Origin: Planctomycetaceae bacterium
GTDB lineage: Bacteria > Planctomycetota > Planctomycetia > Pirellulales > Thermoguttaceae
Assembly: GCA_021372005.1 (NCBI GenBank)
Contig: JAJFVC010000088.1
Coordinates: 1 to 64,000 of the forward strand
DNA: 64,000 nt
Direction: 5' to 3'
The first letter of the stretch is position 1. Every line of letters starts with the position of its first letter. The position numbers and the translations under genes are program-made. Positions 1 through 8,325 of this stretch are shown one piece after another. The notes beneath the pieces were generated by a model that saw nothing but the letters and a program-made list of their open reading frames with translations, was not told the origin of the DNA and searched no databases.

Positions 1-1
1 C

Positions 2-709
2 CGATTGCCGCGCAAACTCTTGTTGCGCGAGACGGGCAAGTCGTTGATCCAACATACCTACGAGTCGGCCAGTCGGGCCGAGCGGCCGTCGGGCATTTGC
101 GTGGCGACCGATCATGCCGACATCTTCGACGAGGTGCGGCGATTCGGCGGCCGAGTCGAGATGACCGATCCCAACGCCCCGAGCGGTACCGACCGCGTGG
201 CCGAGGTGGCCCGACGCATGACCGACGTCGAGGTGATCGTCAACGTGCAGGGCGATGAGCCGGAGATTCGCGGCCGCTCGATCGACCTGGCCGTCGAGCT
301 GTTGGAGCAAAACTCCTCGGCCGTGATGAGCACGCTGGCCACGCCGATCCGAAGCCGAAAGCAACTGAACGATCCGGCCTGCGTCAAGGTGGTTTTTGAC
401 GCGTCGGGCCGAGCGCTTTATTTCAGTCGCAGCCCGATTCCGTGCCCGCGTCACTGGGACGATTCGCTTCTGGAGGCCGATCCGCCGACGTTCTATCAGC
501 ACGTGGGGTTGTACGCCTACCGCCGCGATTTCTTGCTAAAACTGGCCACGATGCCGCCGTCCGCGTTGGAGCAGGTCGAAAAGCTCGAACAGCTTCGGGT
601 GTTGGAGGCGGGCCACGCGATTCTGGTCGGCGTGGTCGACGAGCCCACGTTCGGCATCGACACCCCGGACGACTATCGGGCGTTTGTCGAAAAGCAGCGG
701 ACCGCCTGA
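2..709 (+). CDS. kdsB: 3-deoxy-manno-octulosonate cytidylyltransferase, 5'-truncated by window edge
   Basis: CMP-Kdo synthetase, which activates Kdo with CTP for LPS core synthesis in the cytoplasm. The reading frame is open to the left edge, and the first visible residues RLPRKLLL correspond to the RLPGKPL nucleotide-binding motif near the N-terminus, so roughly 15-20 residues lie outside the window. Downstream family motifs are visible: ATDH, SGTDR, VNVQGDEP, YFSRSPIP, QHVGLYAYR and a C-terminal GIDTPDD. It suggests the organism makes a Kdo-containing outer-membrane glycolipid. The stop codon sits inside a terminator hairpin. Confidence 0.95.
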   Translation, partial: RLPRKLLLRETGKSLIQHTYESASRAERPSGICVATDHADIFDEVRRFGGRVEMTDPNAPSGTDRVAEVARRMTDVEVIVNVQGDEPEIRGRSIDLAVELLEQNSSAVMSTLATPIRSRKQLNDPACVKVVFDASGRALYFSRSPIPCPRHWDDSLLEADPPTFYQHVGLYAYRRDFLLKLATMPPSALEQVEKLEQLRVLEAGHAILVGVVDEPTFGIDTPDDYRAFVEKQRTA

Positions 710-727
710 AGGAGGTCTTTTTTATTT
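700..727 (+). terminator. Rho-independent terminator of kdsB
   Basis: GACC-G-CC pairs with GG-A-GGTC (one internal mismatch) around a TGAA loop, followed by a run of seven T then ATTT. The hairpin overlaps the kdsB stop codon, so transcription ends directly after the gene and before the mazEF promoter. Confidence 0.75.
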
Positions 728-754
728 GACACCGCTCCGGAAAAGAGATACAAT
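726..754 (+). promoter_or_regulatory. Sigma70-type promoter of mazEF-like pair
   Basis: A perfect -35 box TTGACA (726-731) is separated by exactly 17 bp from TACAAT (749-754). It lies 32 bp upstream of the antitoxin ATG and just after the kdsB terminator. Confidence 0.8.
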
Positions 755-763
755 GTAATTACA
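754..763 (+). promoter_or_regulatory. Candidate operator palindrome for MazE/MazEF autoregulation
   Basis: The perfect 10-bp palindrome TGTAATTACA starts on the last base of the -10 box and covers the expected transcription start. MazE-type antitoxins are known to repress their own promoters by binding palindromes. That this one is the operator is inferred from its position. Confidence 0.45.
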
Positions 764-786
764 CTCGCAGAGAGGGAGACGCAGAA

Positions 787-1047
787 ATGAGCGGCGTGGT
801 CAAATCCCATTTAGTGCAAATCGGAAACTCCCGAGGCGTGCGGATTCCGAAGGTCTGGTTGGAGCAACTCCATCTGGACGAGGATGTGGAAATGTCCGTC
901 GAGGCCAATCAGTTGGTGATCCGTTCGGCGTCCCATCCGCGTCAAGGTTGGGAAGACCAGTTTTGCGCGATGCACCAGCGAGGCGATGACCGGCCGGTGG
1001 GTGAATTTCCACGTTCCACTTGGGACGATCAAGAGTGGGAATGGTGA
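787..1047 (+). CDS. mazE: MazE-like antitoxin, AbrB/SpoVT swapped-hairpin type
   Basis: An 86-residue antitoxin. The N-terminal half has the AbrB-type DNA-binding signature (IGNSRGVRIPK, then LHLDEDVEM and NQLVIR). The acidic, tryptophan-rich C-terminus (TWDDQEWEW) is the sort of tail that occupies the toxin groove in MazEF complexes. GAGGGAGA lies upstream of the ATG. Its stop overlaps the toxin start by one base (TGATG), indicating translational coupling. It probably neutralises the downstream endoribonuclease and represses the shared promoter. Confidence 0.88.
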   Translation: MSGVVKSHLVQIGNSRGVRIPKVWLEQLHLDEDVEMSVEANQLVIRSASHPRQGWEDQFCAMHQRGDDRPVGEFPRSTWDDQEWEW

Positions 1048-1364
1048 TGAACCGTTTTGACGTGTATTTGGTGGCGCTGGATCCCACGCTGGGCAGCGAG
1101 ATCAAGAAAACGCGACCTTGTTTGATTGTCTCGCCGGACGAAGCCAACCGGCATCTGACCACCGTGCTTATTGCCCCGATGACCACCAAGGGACGAAGCT
1201 ATCCCACTCGCGTCGCTTGCCGATTTCAGGGCAAACAAGGACAAATCGTGTTGGACCAGTTGCGGACGGTCGACAAAGTACGATTGGTCAAACGCTTAGG
1301 GCGATTGGCCCCCGCGGCATGTCGCGAAGTCTTGGAGACGCTCGCGGCGATGTTCGCGGAATAG
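1047..1364 (+). CDS. mazF: MazF-like mRNA interferase toxin
   Basis: A 105-residue PemK/MazF family endoribonuclease predicted to cleave mRNA at short sequences. Visible family features are FDVYLVALDPTLGSE with KKTRPCLIVS, the central APMTTKG, and the C-terminal GQIVLDQLRTVDK strand. The start at 1047 overlaps the antitoxin stop by one base; an in-frame ATG at 1041 is an alternative. The frame looks intact with no truncation. Confidence 0.9.
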   Translation: MNRFDVYLVALDPTLGSEIKKTRPCLIVSPDEANRHLTTVLIAPMTTKGRSYPTRVACRFQGKQGQIVLDQLRTVDKVRLVKRLGRLAPAACREVLETLAAMFAE

Positions 1365-1687
1365 CGAGATTGCGAAAAGTTGCTTATTTCCAAATGATTC
1401 GACAGTTCCGAGTTGGTCGACCCGCAGCGCGAAATCAAAAGCGATACCATGACAAAAAGCCATCATCGCGGCCTAGTCGCCGAAGAAGCGAGATCTGACG
1501 CGAGAACATAACTCCCGTTGCTGTTGTAGGTTACGGCCGCCCATCGCTATGAGGCCGGTAGTCCTATCGGTCGGTCATTAAAAAGTTCAGCGATTGGTTT
1601 CGCCAAACGCCACTTCCGTCCTTGTGTCAATCCTTCTACAATAGTTCCTTTACCGGAAGGATTCTCTTACGTTTGGACGGTGTTCTT
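1365..1687. other. Intergenic region mazF-pyrG, 323 bp
   Basis: No gene or RNA recognised. A weak candidate pyrG promoter is present near the right end: TACAAT at 1637-1642, with a poor -35 (TTCCGT, 1614-1619) 17 bp upstream. Confidence 0.4.
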
Positions 1688-3337
1688 GTGACCAAACACA
1701 TCTTCGTGACCGGCGGCGTGGTCAGCTCGCTGGGCAAGGGACTCACTAGCGCTTCGATCGGCATGTTGTTGGAGCAACGCGGCCTGCGGCTCCGAATGCA
1801 AAAGCTCGATCCGTACATCAACGTCGATCCGGGCACCATGAGCCCCTATCAACACGGCGAAGTCTACGTGTTGGACGACGGCAGCGAAACGGACCTCGAC
1901 CTGGGCCACTACGAACGGTTCACCAACAGTCCGTTGAACCGCGACTCGAACTACACGACCGGCCAGATCTATCTGTCGGTCATCAACAAGGAGCGGCACG
2001 GCGAATATTTGGGCCAGACCGTGCAGGTGATTCCTCATATCACCAATGAAATCAAGGCGGCGCTGGCCAAACCGGCCGGGCCGGATGTCGACGTGGTCAT
2101 CACCGAGATCGGCGGCACGGTGGGCGACATCGAAAGCCAGCCGTTCTTGGAGGCCATTCGCCAGTTTTCGCTCGACGTGGGCAAGGAAAACTGCCTATAC
2201 ATCCATTTGACGCTGGTGCCTTACTTGAAGGCCGCCGCTGAGTTGAAAACCAAGCCGACGCAGCATTCCGTCGGCCAACTGCGGCAAATCGGCATCCAGC
2301 CCGACCTGCTGGTCTGCCGCACCGAGCGGTCGTTGAGCCGCGACGATCGGGCCAAGATCGCGCTGTTCTGCAACGTGCCGATCGAGGCCGTGATCGAGGA
2401 GAAGGACAAGGATTTTTCGGTCTACGAAGTTCCGATGAGCCTGGTCGAGCACGGCATGGACGAGCTGATCGTTAAGAAGCTGGGGTTGAAAGCCGGCCCG
2501 TTGAATCTCGACCGATGGCGCGACTTGCTGCACCGGCTTCGCAACCCCCGGCACGAAATCAGCATCGCCGTGGTGGGTAAATACGCCGAGCATCGCGACG
2601 CCTACAAATCGATTTACGAGGCGCTGGATCACGCCGGCGTGCATCATCGGGCGACGGTTCGCGTGCAGCGCATCCACAGCGAGGCCGTCGAACGCGAAGG
2701 CGCCGAACGATTGTTGTCCGGAGTGGACGGCATTCTGGTGCCCGGCGGTTTCGGCGAGCGCGGCATCGAGGGCAAGGTCGAGGCGGTCCGATTCGCCCGG
2801 CAACGCGGCATTCCATTTTTCGGCATTTGTTTGGGCATGCAATGCGCCGTGGCCGAGTTCGGCCGCAACGCGTTGGGGCTCGATCGGGCCAATTCGACCG
2901 AGTTCGACAAGGACACGCCCAACCCGGTCATCTGCCTGTTGGACGAGCAAAAAACCATCACGGACAAGGGCGGCACGATGCGGTTGGGCGCACAGCCGAC
3001 CCGGTTGACGTCCGGCAGCAAGGCCGCCGCCTGCTACGGTGCGACCGATATCTCTGAACGGCATCGCCATCGCTACGAGTTCAACAATGTCTACCGCGAT
3101 CGGTACACGGCCGGGGGCCTGTCGATTTCGGGCACCAGTCCCGACGGATCGCTGGTCGAGGTCGTGGAAGTGTCCGAGCATCCGTGGTTCGTCGGCGTGC
3201 AGTATCATCCCGAGTTCAAATCGCAGCCGACCCGCGCGCACCCGCTGTTTGCAGGTTTCATCGGCGCGGCCATCGAACATCATCAAGCGGATGATCGCAA
3301 GGGAGGAAAGAAAGGGGAAGGCGGAGAAGGAAAGTAG
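1688..3337 (+). CDS. pyrG: CTP synthase
   Basis: Glutamine-hydrolysing CTP synthase (UTP + Gln + ATP to CTP), about 549 residues, the usual length. The GTG at 1688 was chosen because it gives the conserved N-terminus [17 protein letters not shown], which holds the P-loop; the longer frame back to 1622 has no family counterpart. The synthetase half includes [22 protein letters not shown], and the glutaminase half has GICLGMQ with the nucleophilic Cys, then YHPEF with the catalytic His. The C-terminus carries a Lys/Gly-rich low-complexity extension. Confidence 0.98.
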   Translation: MTKHIFVTGGVVSSLGKGLTSASIGMLLEQRGLRLRMQKLDPYINVDPGTMSPYQHGEVYVLDDGSETDLDLGHYERFTNSPLNRDSNYTTGQIYLSVINKERHGEYLGQTVQVIPHITNEIKAALAKPAGPDVDVVITEIGGTVGDIESQPFLEAIRQFSLDVGKENCLYIHLTLVPYLKAAAELKTKPTQHSVGQLRQIGIQPDLLVCRTERSLSRDDRAKIALFCNVPIEAVIEEKDKDFSVYEVPMSLVEHGMDELIVKKLGLKAGPLNLDRWRDLLHRLRNPRHEISIAVVGKYAEHRDAYKSIYEALDHAGVHHRATVRVQRIHSEAVEREGAERLLSGVDGILVPGGFGERGIEGKVEAVRFARQRGIPFFGICLGMQCAVAEFGRNALGLDRANSTEFDKDTPNPVICLLDEQKTITDKGGTMRLGAQPTRLTSGSKAAACYGATDISERHRHRYEFNNVYRDRYTAGGLSISGTSPDGSLVEVVEVSEHPWFVGVQYHPEFKSQPTRAHPLFAGFIGAAIEHHQADDRKGGKKGEGGEGK

Positions 3338-3441
3338 CTGCGTGACGCTTTTCTTGACGATCGAGCTTCTTCCTTGAAACCACGGATGGTGAGTAAATCA
3401 TCAGGACCCGTTTGCGGTTTTGCGGTCGAAAGGATGCGCGG

Positions 3442-4287
3442 ATGAACCCAGAAACGCCTTGTCAGACTAGTGGCGGCGTCCGTCCGCAACAACTTCGCCG
3501 GCTCCAGGCATTATACGAGGGGCTGACGCGGGGACTGCAAGAGTCGTTGGCGATTCTGTTGAGGACCGACGTCGAGTTGCATGTTGCAAGCGTCGATCTG
3601 GGGGCGTACGGCCCGTTCGTCGACAGCGTGTCGTCGCCGGCGTGTTTTTTCGTGTTGAAGGTCGAACCGCTCGGCGACCCCTGGATTCTGGACATCGAAC
3701 CGGCGGTGTTGCACCCGATGCTCGACCGACTGTTGGGCGGCAACGCGATCGAACCGCCGCCTTGCCGGCCGCTGACGGAGATCGAACAGGGCCTGGCGGT
3801 TCGCATCATCCGATTGTTTTTGCAGGAGTGCCGATCGGCGTGGAGCGGCTCGCTCGATCTGCGGTTCGACGTGCTGTCGATGGAGACCGAGCCCGGGCTG
3901 TCGCGTATTTTGCCGTCCGACGAGATGGTCGTCGTGGTCGGTTGGGATGTGACGGTCGGTTCGGCGCGAGGCCGGCTGCGGCTTTGCATGCCTTGCCGCA
4001 CGGTGGAGCGGTTGGAGGTGCCGTCGCCGGCGGCCGGCTCGAACGGTGGGACGACTCGATCCGTCGCCATGGATACGGTGGATCTTGTGGCGACGCTGGC
4101 CGAGACGGAAATTGCGGCCGGACAGTTGGCCGATCTTCGCGTCGGCGACATCGTGGCCACGGAGACGCCGGCCGGCGCTTCCGTCGTCGTCGCGTTGGAC
4201 GGCGTTCGGAAGTTTTATGCGAAGCCCGGCGTTTGCCAAGAACGTCGCGCCGTGCGGCCGACGGGAAAAATTGACCCGACGCCGTGA
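3442..4287 (+). CDS. fliM: FliM-like flagellar motor switch protein
   Basis: About 281 residues with the FliM middle domain (RPQQLRRLQALYEGLTRGL near the N-terminus, DRLLGG, RPLTEIEQGLAVRI) and a C-terminal SpoA-type domain (AETEIAAGQLADLRVGDIV). FliM forms the C-ring with FliG and FliN. AAAGGA precedes the ATG at 3442; an upstream in-frame start at 3412 is less likely. The protein is shorter than the usual 330 residues or so, and I see no N-terminal EIDxL-type CheY-binding segment. No other flagellar gene is in the window, so it is an orphan here. A related surface-protein export role cannot be excluded. Confidence 0.82.
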   Translation: MNPETPCQTSGGVRPQQLRRLQALYEGLTRGLQESLAILLRTDVELHVASVDLGAYGPFVDSVSSPACFFVLKVEPLGDPWILDIEPAVLHPMLDRLLGGNAIEPPPCRPLTEIEQGLAVRIIRLFLQECRSAWSGSLDLRFDVLSMETEPGLSRILPSDEMVVVVGWDVTVGSARGRLRLCMPCRTVERLEVPSPAAGSNGGTTRSVAMDTVDLVATLAETEIAAGQLADLRVGDIVATETPAGASVVVALDGVRKFYAKPGVCQERRAVRPTGKIDPTP

Positions 4288-4311
4288 CGATTTTGATCTT
4301 GCGTGGGACGA

Positions 4312-5364
4312 TCAATACACGCGGGGCAGCGGTCGGACGGCCGAGGTGGTCGGAGGCATCGGCGCCACCGGCGTCGCGGTGTCCTTGGAAACGTCCGACA
4401 GGTTCGGACGGCTCGCCACCCAGTCGGGCGAAGTGATCGGCGGCAACCGCCGCGGCGAGTCCTCGGCCGACAAAAGCGGCTCGCGGATCGTCGGCGAAGG
4501 AGTCGCGATTTTGACGCCCAGCATGTCTGTTGACGCCGTCGAGGGAGTTTGCGAGGTCTTCGATTGCAAATAACAGACCCACTGGCGCGCCGCGTCCAAC
4601 GACGGGTCCATCTTTGCGGCCAAGGTGAAGTAGGTCAGCGCCTCGGCGGACTTCCCTTTCTTCTGCATCAGGTAGCCCATGTTGTAATACGCGGCCGCTG
4701 GCGCGTGCACCGCCTGAAGATTCGCCATCGCTTCGCGCACCTGGCCTTGTTCAACCAACACCATGGCTAGATTATTTCGATACAGCGAATTTTTGGGGTC
4801 CAAGCGAACCGCGCGGCCCAAGGCCGCCGCCGCCTCGTCCCATTTCTTCTGCCGCGCGTAGAACAGACCTACGTTGTTGTACACCGACACCTGATCGGAT
4901 CCGGCCTTGATCGCGCGCTGATAAAGCCGGATCGCGTCGTTGGGATGCTCTTGAAGCTCCTTCAAATGCGCGTAACCCAACAAGGCCGGCACGTCGTTGG
5001 GTTTCTCGTGCAGCGCCAATTGATACTGCTGCTCGGCCTCGGCCAGCTTGTTCGATTGTTCGTACAGCCGGGCGATCGAAACGTAAAGCTCGGCCCCCGG
5101 CTTGGCATGGGTCTTCAGCGAGATCGGGTCGTCTTCGGGGCCGAACGCATTCGGTTGGGGATTGGGATCAAGCGACTTGCCCAGCTTGCCAAAACCTTGT
5201 TTGAAAGGCGCCGTGATCGAATCGGTCCACGACTTTTCGCCGCCGGTGGACGATTGGGCCAAAGCGTGGGCCGGCCATCCAACGGCCAACGTGACGATGG
5301 TCGCGGACCAGAGGACCGTCCAGGTCGCCGACCAAGTTGTCGTTCGGACCCTCGCCACGTCCAT
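4312..5364 (-). CDS. tadD: TPR-repeat secreted protein of the Tad locus (TadD-like)
   Basis: About 350 residues. The ATG at 5364 precedes a hydrophobic signal segment (WTVLWSATIVTLAVGWPAHALA). At least four TPR motifs follow at about residues 85-235 (AELYVSIARLYEQSNKLAEAEQQY and similar units), then a Pro/Ser/Thr-rich C-terminal tail. TadD-type TPR proteins are pilotins or assembly factors for the RcpA secretin. It is the last gene of the Tad cluster, about 320 bp past the preceding one. Convergent with fliM, 24 bp apart. Confidence 0.8.
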   Translation of the reverse strand: MDVARVRTTTWSATWTVLWSATIVTLAVGWPAHALAQSSTGGEKSWTDSITAPFKQGFGKLGKSLDPNPQPNAFGPEDDPISLKTHAKPGAELYVSIARLYEQSNKLAEAEQQYQLALHEKPNDVPALLGYAHLKELQEHPNDAIRLYQRAIKAGSDQVSVYNNVGLFYARQKKWDEAAAALGRAVRLDPKNSLYRNNLAMVLVEQGQVREAMANLQAVHAPAAAYYNMGYLMQKKGKSAEALTYFTLAAKMDPSLDAARQWVCYLQSKTSQTPSTASTDMLGVKIATPSPTIREPLLSAEDSPRRLPPITSPDWVASRPNLSDVSKDTATPVAPMPPTTSAVRPLPRVY

Positions 5365-5687
5365 GCCTTTCCGGTTGTTCAGAACGAACCCAAAACGCCG
5401 CGGTGTCGACACGTCAGAAAAGAGATCGTCTAGCCGTCAAATTGTCGGCCGCGCCAAATCAAAAGGCCGTTTCGGCTGCTTCGTTCTTCTGATCGACCCG
5501 TCCGCCGCCGAAGCTAAAGTTGAACTTGCCGATCGAATGGGATTTAGCGATCTTGTCGAATATAGGCCGAAAGATGGGTGATCTGCGTAAACGGTAGTGC
5601 TGGCGCGGCGGGCTGCAATCCCATACACGCGTAGAACAGCTTCTTCCACCAGTGTCGATGCCGCGTAGGAATCGCCGTGTGAAGGCT
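5365..5687. other. Intergenic region between tadD and the Tad secreted protein
   Basis: 323 bp with no convincing reading frame, repeat or RNA. It probably contains a separate tadD promoter, but I could not pick a good -35/-10 pair. Confidence 0.4.
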
Positions 5688-6269
5688 TTAGCTTCCGCCG
5701 CCACCGCTGCTGTTGGTGTTCTGGGCATCGCCGCCGCGCGGATAGCCAGGCAGCTCCAACGTGGGGACCACCTTTTCGCGGAACTTCCGCCGAATCAGCT
5801 CGACATCGTCGGCCGGGGCGCCTTGGTCCGAAATGGTCGTGGCCTGGATGGGCGGCAAGTTGTTGGGCGAAATCTTGGCGGCCAACTGTTGCACGGCGGC
5901 CAACCGCGAGGCCGTTTCATCGTCGTCCAGGGCGGCGTGGACGTAAATCAGGCGGTGTTGCTGCGGACCGGTCAACAGGATCCAACGAACCTTCAAGCGT
6001 CCGGCCTCGGTCAACTGGCCGTTGCCGGGCTCGAAGTAGAAGTCGCCCAACAGGTTCTGGCGTCGCCAACCATTGGCGATTTGGATGGCCATGGGGGCGA
6101 CGATGGTGTCTCGGTCTGGGGCGACAAACGGTTCCGGCCAGCAGTTGCGACGCCGCGTGTCGTCGACGATGTTGTCGATGGCTCGGCACAGTCCGTCCGC
6201 CAAGACCGGGCGGATCGAACCCAGCAGGATCAGGACCAGTTCGAGGGTCATGAGGAGTCGAGCCGGCAT
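5688..6269 (-). CDS. Small secreted protein of the Tad operon, degenerate OmpA-like fold possible
   Basis: About 193 residues. It begins with a signal peptide (LLMTLELVLILLGSIRPVLA, cut after ADG) and ends in a Gly/Ser run. AAAGGA is placed 8 nt before the ATG. Residues 75-135 run as FEPGNGQLTEAGRLKVRWIL, a strand, then DDDETASRLAAVQ. This arrangement resembles the OmpA/Pal peptidoglycan-binding pattern (F-x-x-x-L-x-x-x-G and R-A-x-x-V), but the key Asp/Arg pair is not clearly kept. The gene is co-oriented with tadC, 98 bp away, so a periplasmic role in pilus anchoring is inferred, not shown. Confidence 0.65.
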   Translation of the reverse strand: MPARLLMTLELVLILLGSIRPVLADGLCRAIDNIVDDTRRRNCWPEPFVAPDRDTIVAPMAIQIANGWRRQNLLGDFYFEPGNGQLTEAGRLKVRWILLTGPQQHRLIYVHAALDDDETASRLAAVQQLAAKISPNNLPPIQATTISDQGAPADDVELIRRKFREKVVPTLELPGYPRGGDAQNTNSSGGGGS

Positions 6270-6367
6270 TTTCGGTATCCTTTCCGTTAAAATGCAGCAA
6301 CGGCGGAGACTTTGCGGGCTTTTGCCAGGTTGGCGCGGACTCCGCCCTATAAGTCTTTATCGGCAGC

Positions 6368-7345
6368 TCACCCGCCGCCCATGACCGGGAACATTTCACG
6401 GATCATCGTGATGGCGGCGGGTCCGACCAACACGACAAAGATGCCGGGGAAAATAAACAGTACCAAGGGGAAGATCAGTTGCACGGCCGTCTTGGCGGCC
6501 TTTTCCTCGGCCATTTGACGGCGTCGGATGCGCATCGAATTGCTTTGGGTTCGCAGGGCTTGGGCCACGCTCGAACCGAACCGATCGGCCTGGATCAATA
6601 CGGCCGCCAGCGCGCGGAGGTCGCCCACGCCGGTCCTCGCGCCCAATTCGTGCAGGACTTCCGATCGAGGGCGGCCCATTTGCAGTTGAAAATTGGCGAT
6701 CGCAAACTCTTCGGCCAGCACGCGGTACGTACGTTTCATCTCGTCCGAGACTTTCCGCATGGCCTGATCGAGTCCCAGGCCGGCCTCGACGCAAACGACC
6801 ATCAGGTCCAGCGCATCGGGCAGGGCGAGGAAGATGGCTTGTTTGCGACTTCTGCCGAGCAATCCGACGACCAAATCCGGCAGGTAGAACAGGAAACCGG
6901 CCAGACCGATCGACCAGAGCATCGCCTTTTGGTCGACGCCGTGAATCGAAGTGATCAGGCCGCCGCCCAGCAGCAATCCGACGACCAGGCCGGTGAATTT
7001 CAGACCCAAGAAAACGCTGCCGGCCATTTCGCTGCGGAATCCGGCGTTGGCCAATTTGGTCTTCAGTCGGCCGAGTTCGACTTCGGTTTTCGGTTGCAGG
7101 GGCTTGGCCAACGTGGGGCTGGCTTTCTCCAGCACGCGAGTCATGGCATCGGTCTTCTTCAGCGAACGAATGCCCGGGGACTCGCGGCGCTTTCGCGGTT
7201 CTTTCAATTCTTCGAGCCGCTCGAGCGCCCGAGGCTTTCCCGCGGCGATCAGGTCCAGCGCCCACCAGGCCAATGCGGCGAACGCGCCGAAGAGCGCCCA
7301 GGGGACAATCGCTTCAAACGAGATGGGCAAGTCGGCAAAAATCAC
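6368..7345 (-). CDS. tadC: Tad pilus inner-membrane platform protein TadC
   Basis: About 325 residues, T2SS-F/GspF family. There is an N-terminal TM helix, two helices around residues 110-155 (FTGLVVGLLLGGGLITS; AMLWSIGLAGFLFYLPDLV), the conserved FLALPDALDLMVVCVEAGLGLDQAM segment, and a C-terminal helix (VQLIFPLVLFIFPGIFVVLVGP). TadB and TadC form the platform on which the TadA ATPase acts. The start is GTG, 4 nt after the tadB stop, with AAGGTG as a possible ribosome site inside the tadB end. Confidence 0.93.
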   Translation of the reverse strand: MIFADLPISFEAIVPWALFGAFAALAWWALDLIAAGKPRALERLEELKEPRKRRESPGIRSLKKTDAMTRVLEKASPTLAKPLQPKTEVELGRLKTKLANAGFRSEMAGSVFLGLKFTGLVVGLLLGGGLITSIHGVDQKAMLWSIGLAGFLFYLPDLVVGLLGRSRKQAIFLALPDALDLMVVCVEAGLGLDQAMRKVSDEMKRTYRVLAEEFAIANFQLQMGRPRSEVLHELGARTGVGDLRALAAVLIQADRFGSSVAQALRTQSNSMRIRRRQMAEEKAAKTAVQLIFPLVLFIFPGIFVVLVGPAAITMIREMFPVMGGG

Positions 7346-7349
7346 GGCA

Positions 7350-8321
7350 TCACACCTTGATGTTGACGATTTTTCGGATCACCAGCGCCCCGACGATTTG
7401 CATCAACACGGCGCCGACCAGCATCTTTTTGCCGAGCGGGTCGGTGAACAACACTTGAAGGTAGTCGGGGTTGAGTTGATAGACGGCTATAAACAGGACG
7501 AACGGCAAAGCCAGCAGCACGACGCCCGACAGCCGGCCTTCGCCCGTGAGCGCCTGCACCTGACCCCAAATGCGAAATCGCTCGCGGATCAGGTCGCCGA
7601 TCTTGTCGAGGATTTCGGCCAGATCGCCGCCCGTCTGACGCTGAAGGATCACGGCGGTGACGAAAAACTTCAGGTCGAGGTTTGGGATCCGATCGGTCAT
7701 TTCCCGCAGACTTTCGTCCAACGGAATGCCGAGGTTTTGTTCCTCGAAGGCGCGGCCGAACTCCTTGCTGATCGGCGCCGGCATTTCTGTGGCGACCATA
7801 TTGAATCCGAATCCCAAGCTTTGGCCGGCGCGGAGCGATCGGGAAAGCATTTCCAAGGCGTCGGGCAGTTGCGCGGCGAACGCCCGAAACCGACGGCTGC
7901 GGCGGAACATCAGCCAAACGAACGGCAGCGCGCCCAACAGCAGCGCCAACACCGGCGCCAACGCGAAATGAACGCCCAACACCGCGCCTAACGCGCCGCC
8001 GACTGCGGCCATTCCCACCGACACCGCCAGCATTTTCCCCGCCGTCAAATTGGTGTCGGCCTGTTCGCACAGCAGAGAAAAATTGCCGAATCGCTCGAAC
8101 AGGGTGTGCGTCAATCCGGACGAATCTTCGATCGGCTCGGCCAGAATGCTGGCTTCTTTGGGCGAGGCCTCTCGGTCGTCGGTCGCGCCGCGCGCGGTCA
8201 GCGAACGAAGGCGATCTTCCACCTTGCTGACCGGCTCCGGGCGGAACAACATCACCGCGCCGCCGACCAAGGCGGCGACGCCTACGAAGACCATCAGGCC
8301 GAGAAGCAGCGGGCTAAACAA
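7350..8321 (-). CDS. tadB: Tad pilus inner-membrane platform protein TadB
   Basis: About 323 residues, T2SS-F family. It has an N-terminal TM helix (MFSPLLLGLMVFVGVAALVGG), the canonical cytoplasmic segment QLPDALEMLSRSLRAGQSL, and C-terminal TM helices. The start is a TTG 4 nt after the tadA stop, supported by GGAGG 9 nt upstream located in the last tadA codons; no ATG fits. Partner of TadC. Confidence 0.93.
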   Translation of the reverse strand: MFSPLLLGLMVFVGVAALVGGAVMLFRPEPVSKVEDRLRSLTARGATDDREASPKEASILAEPIEDSSGLTHTLFERFGNFSLLCEQADTNLTAGKMLAVSVGMAAVGGALGAVLGVHFALAPVLALLLGALPFVWLMFRRSRRFRAFAAQLPDALEMLSRSLRAGQSLGFGFNMVATEMPAPISKEFGRAFEEQNLGIPLDESLREMTDRIPNLDLKFFVTAVILQRQTGGDLAEILDKIGDLIRERFRIWGQVQALTGEGRLSGVVLLALPFVLFIAVYQLNPDYLQVLFTDPLGKKMLVGAVLMQIVGALVIRKIVNIKV

Positions 8322-8325
8322 GGCG

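Noticed and set aside
2195-3286. 363-codon minus-strand frame opposite pyrG
   Set aside because: Shadow of pyrG, which is certain from its active-site motifs.
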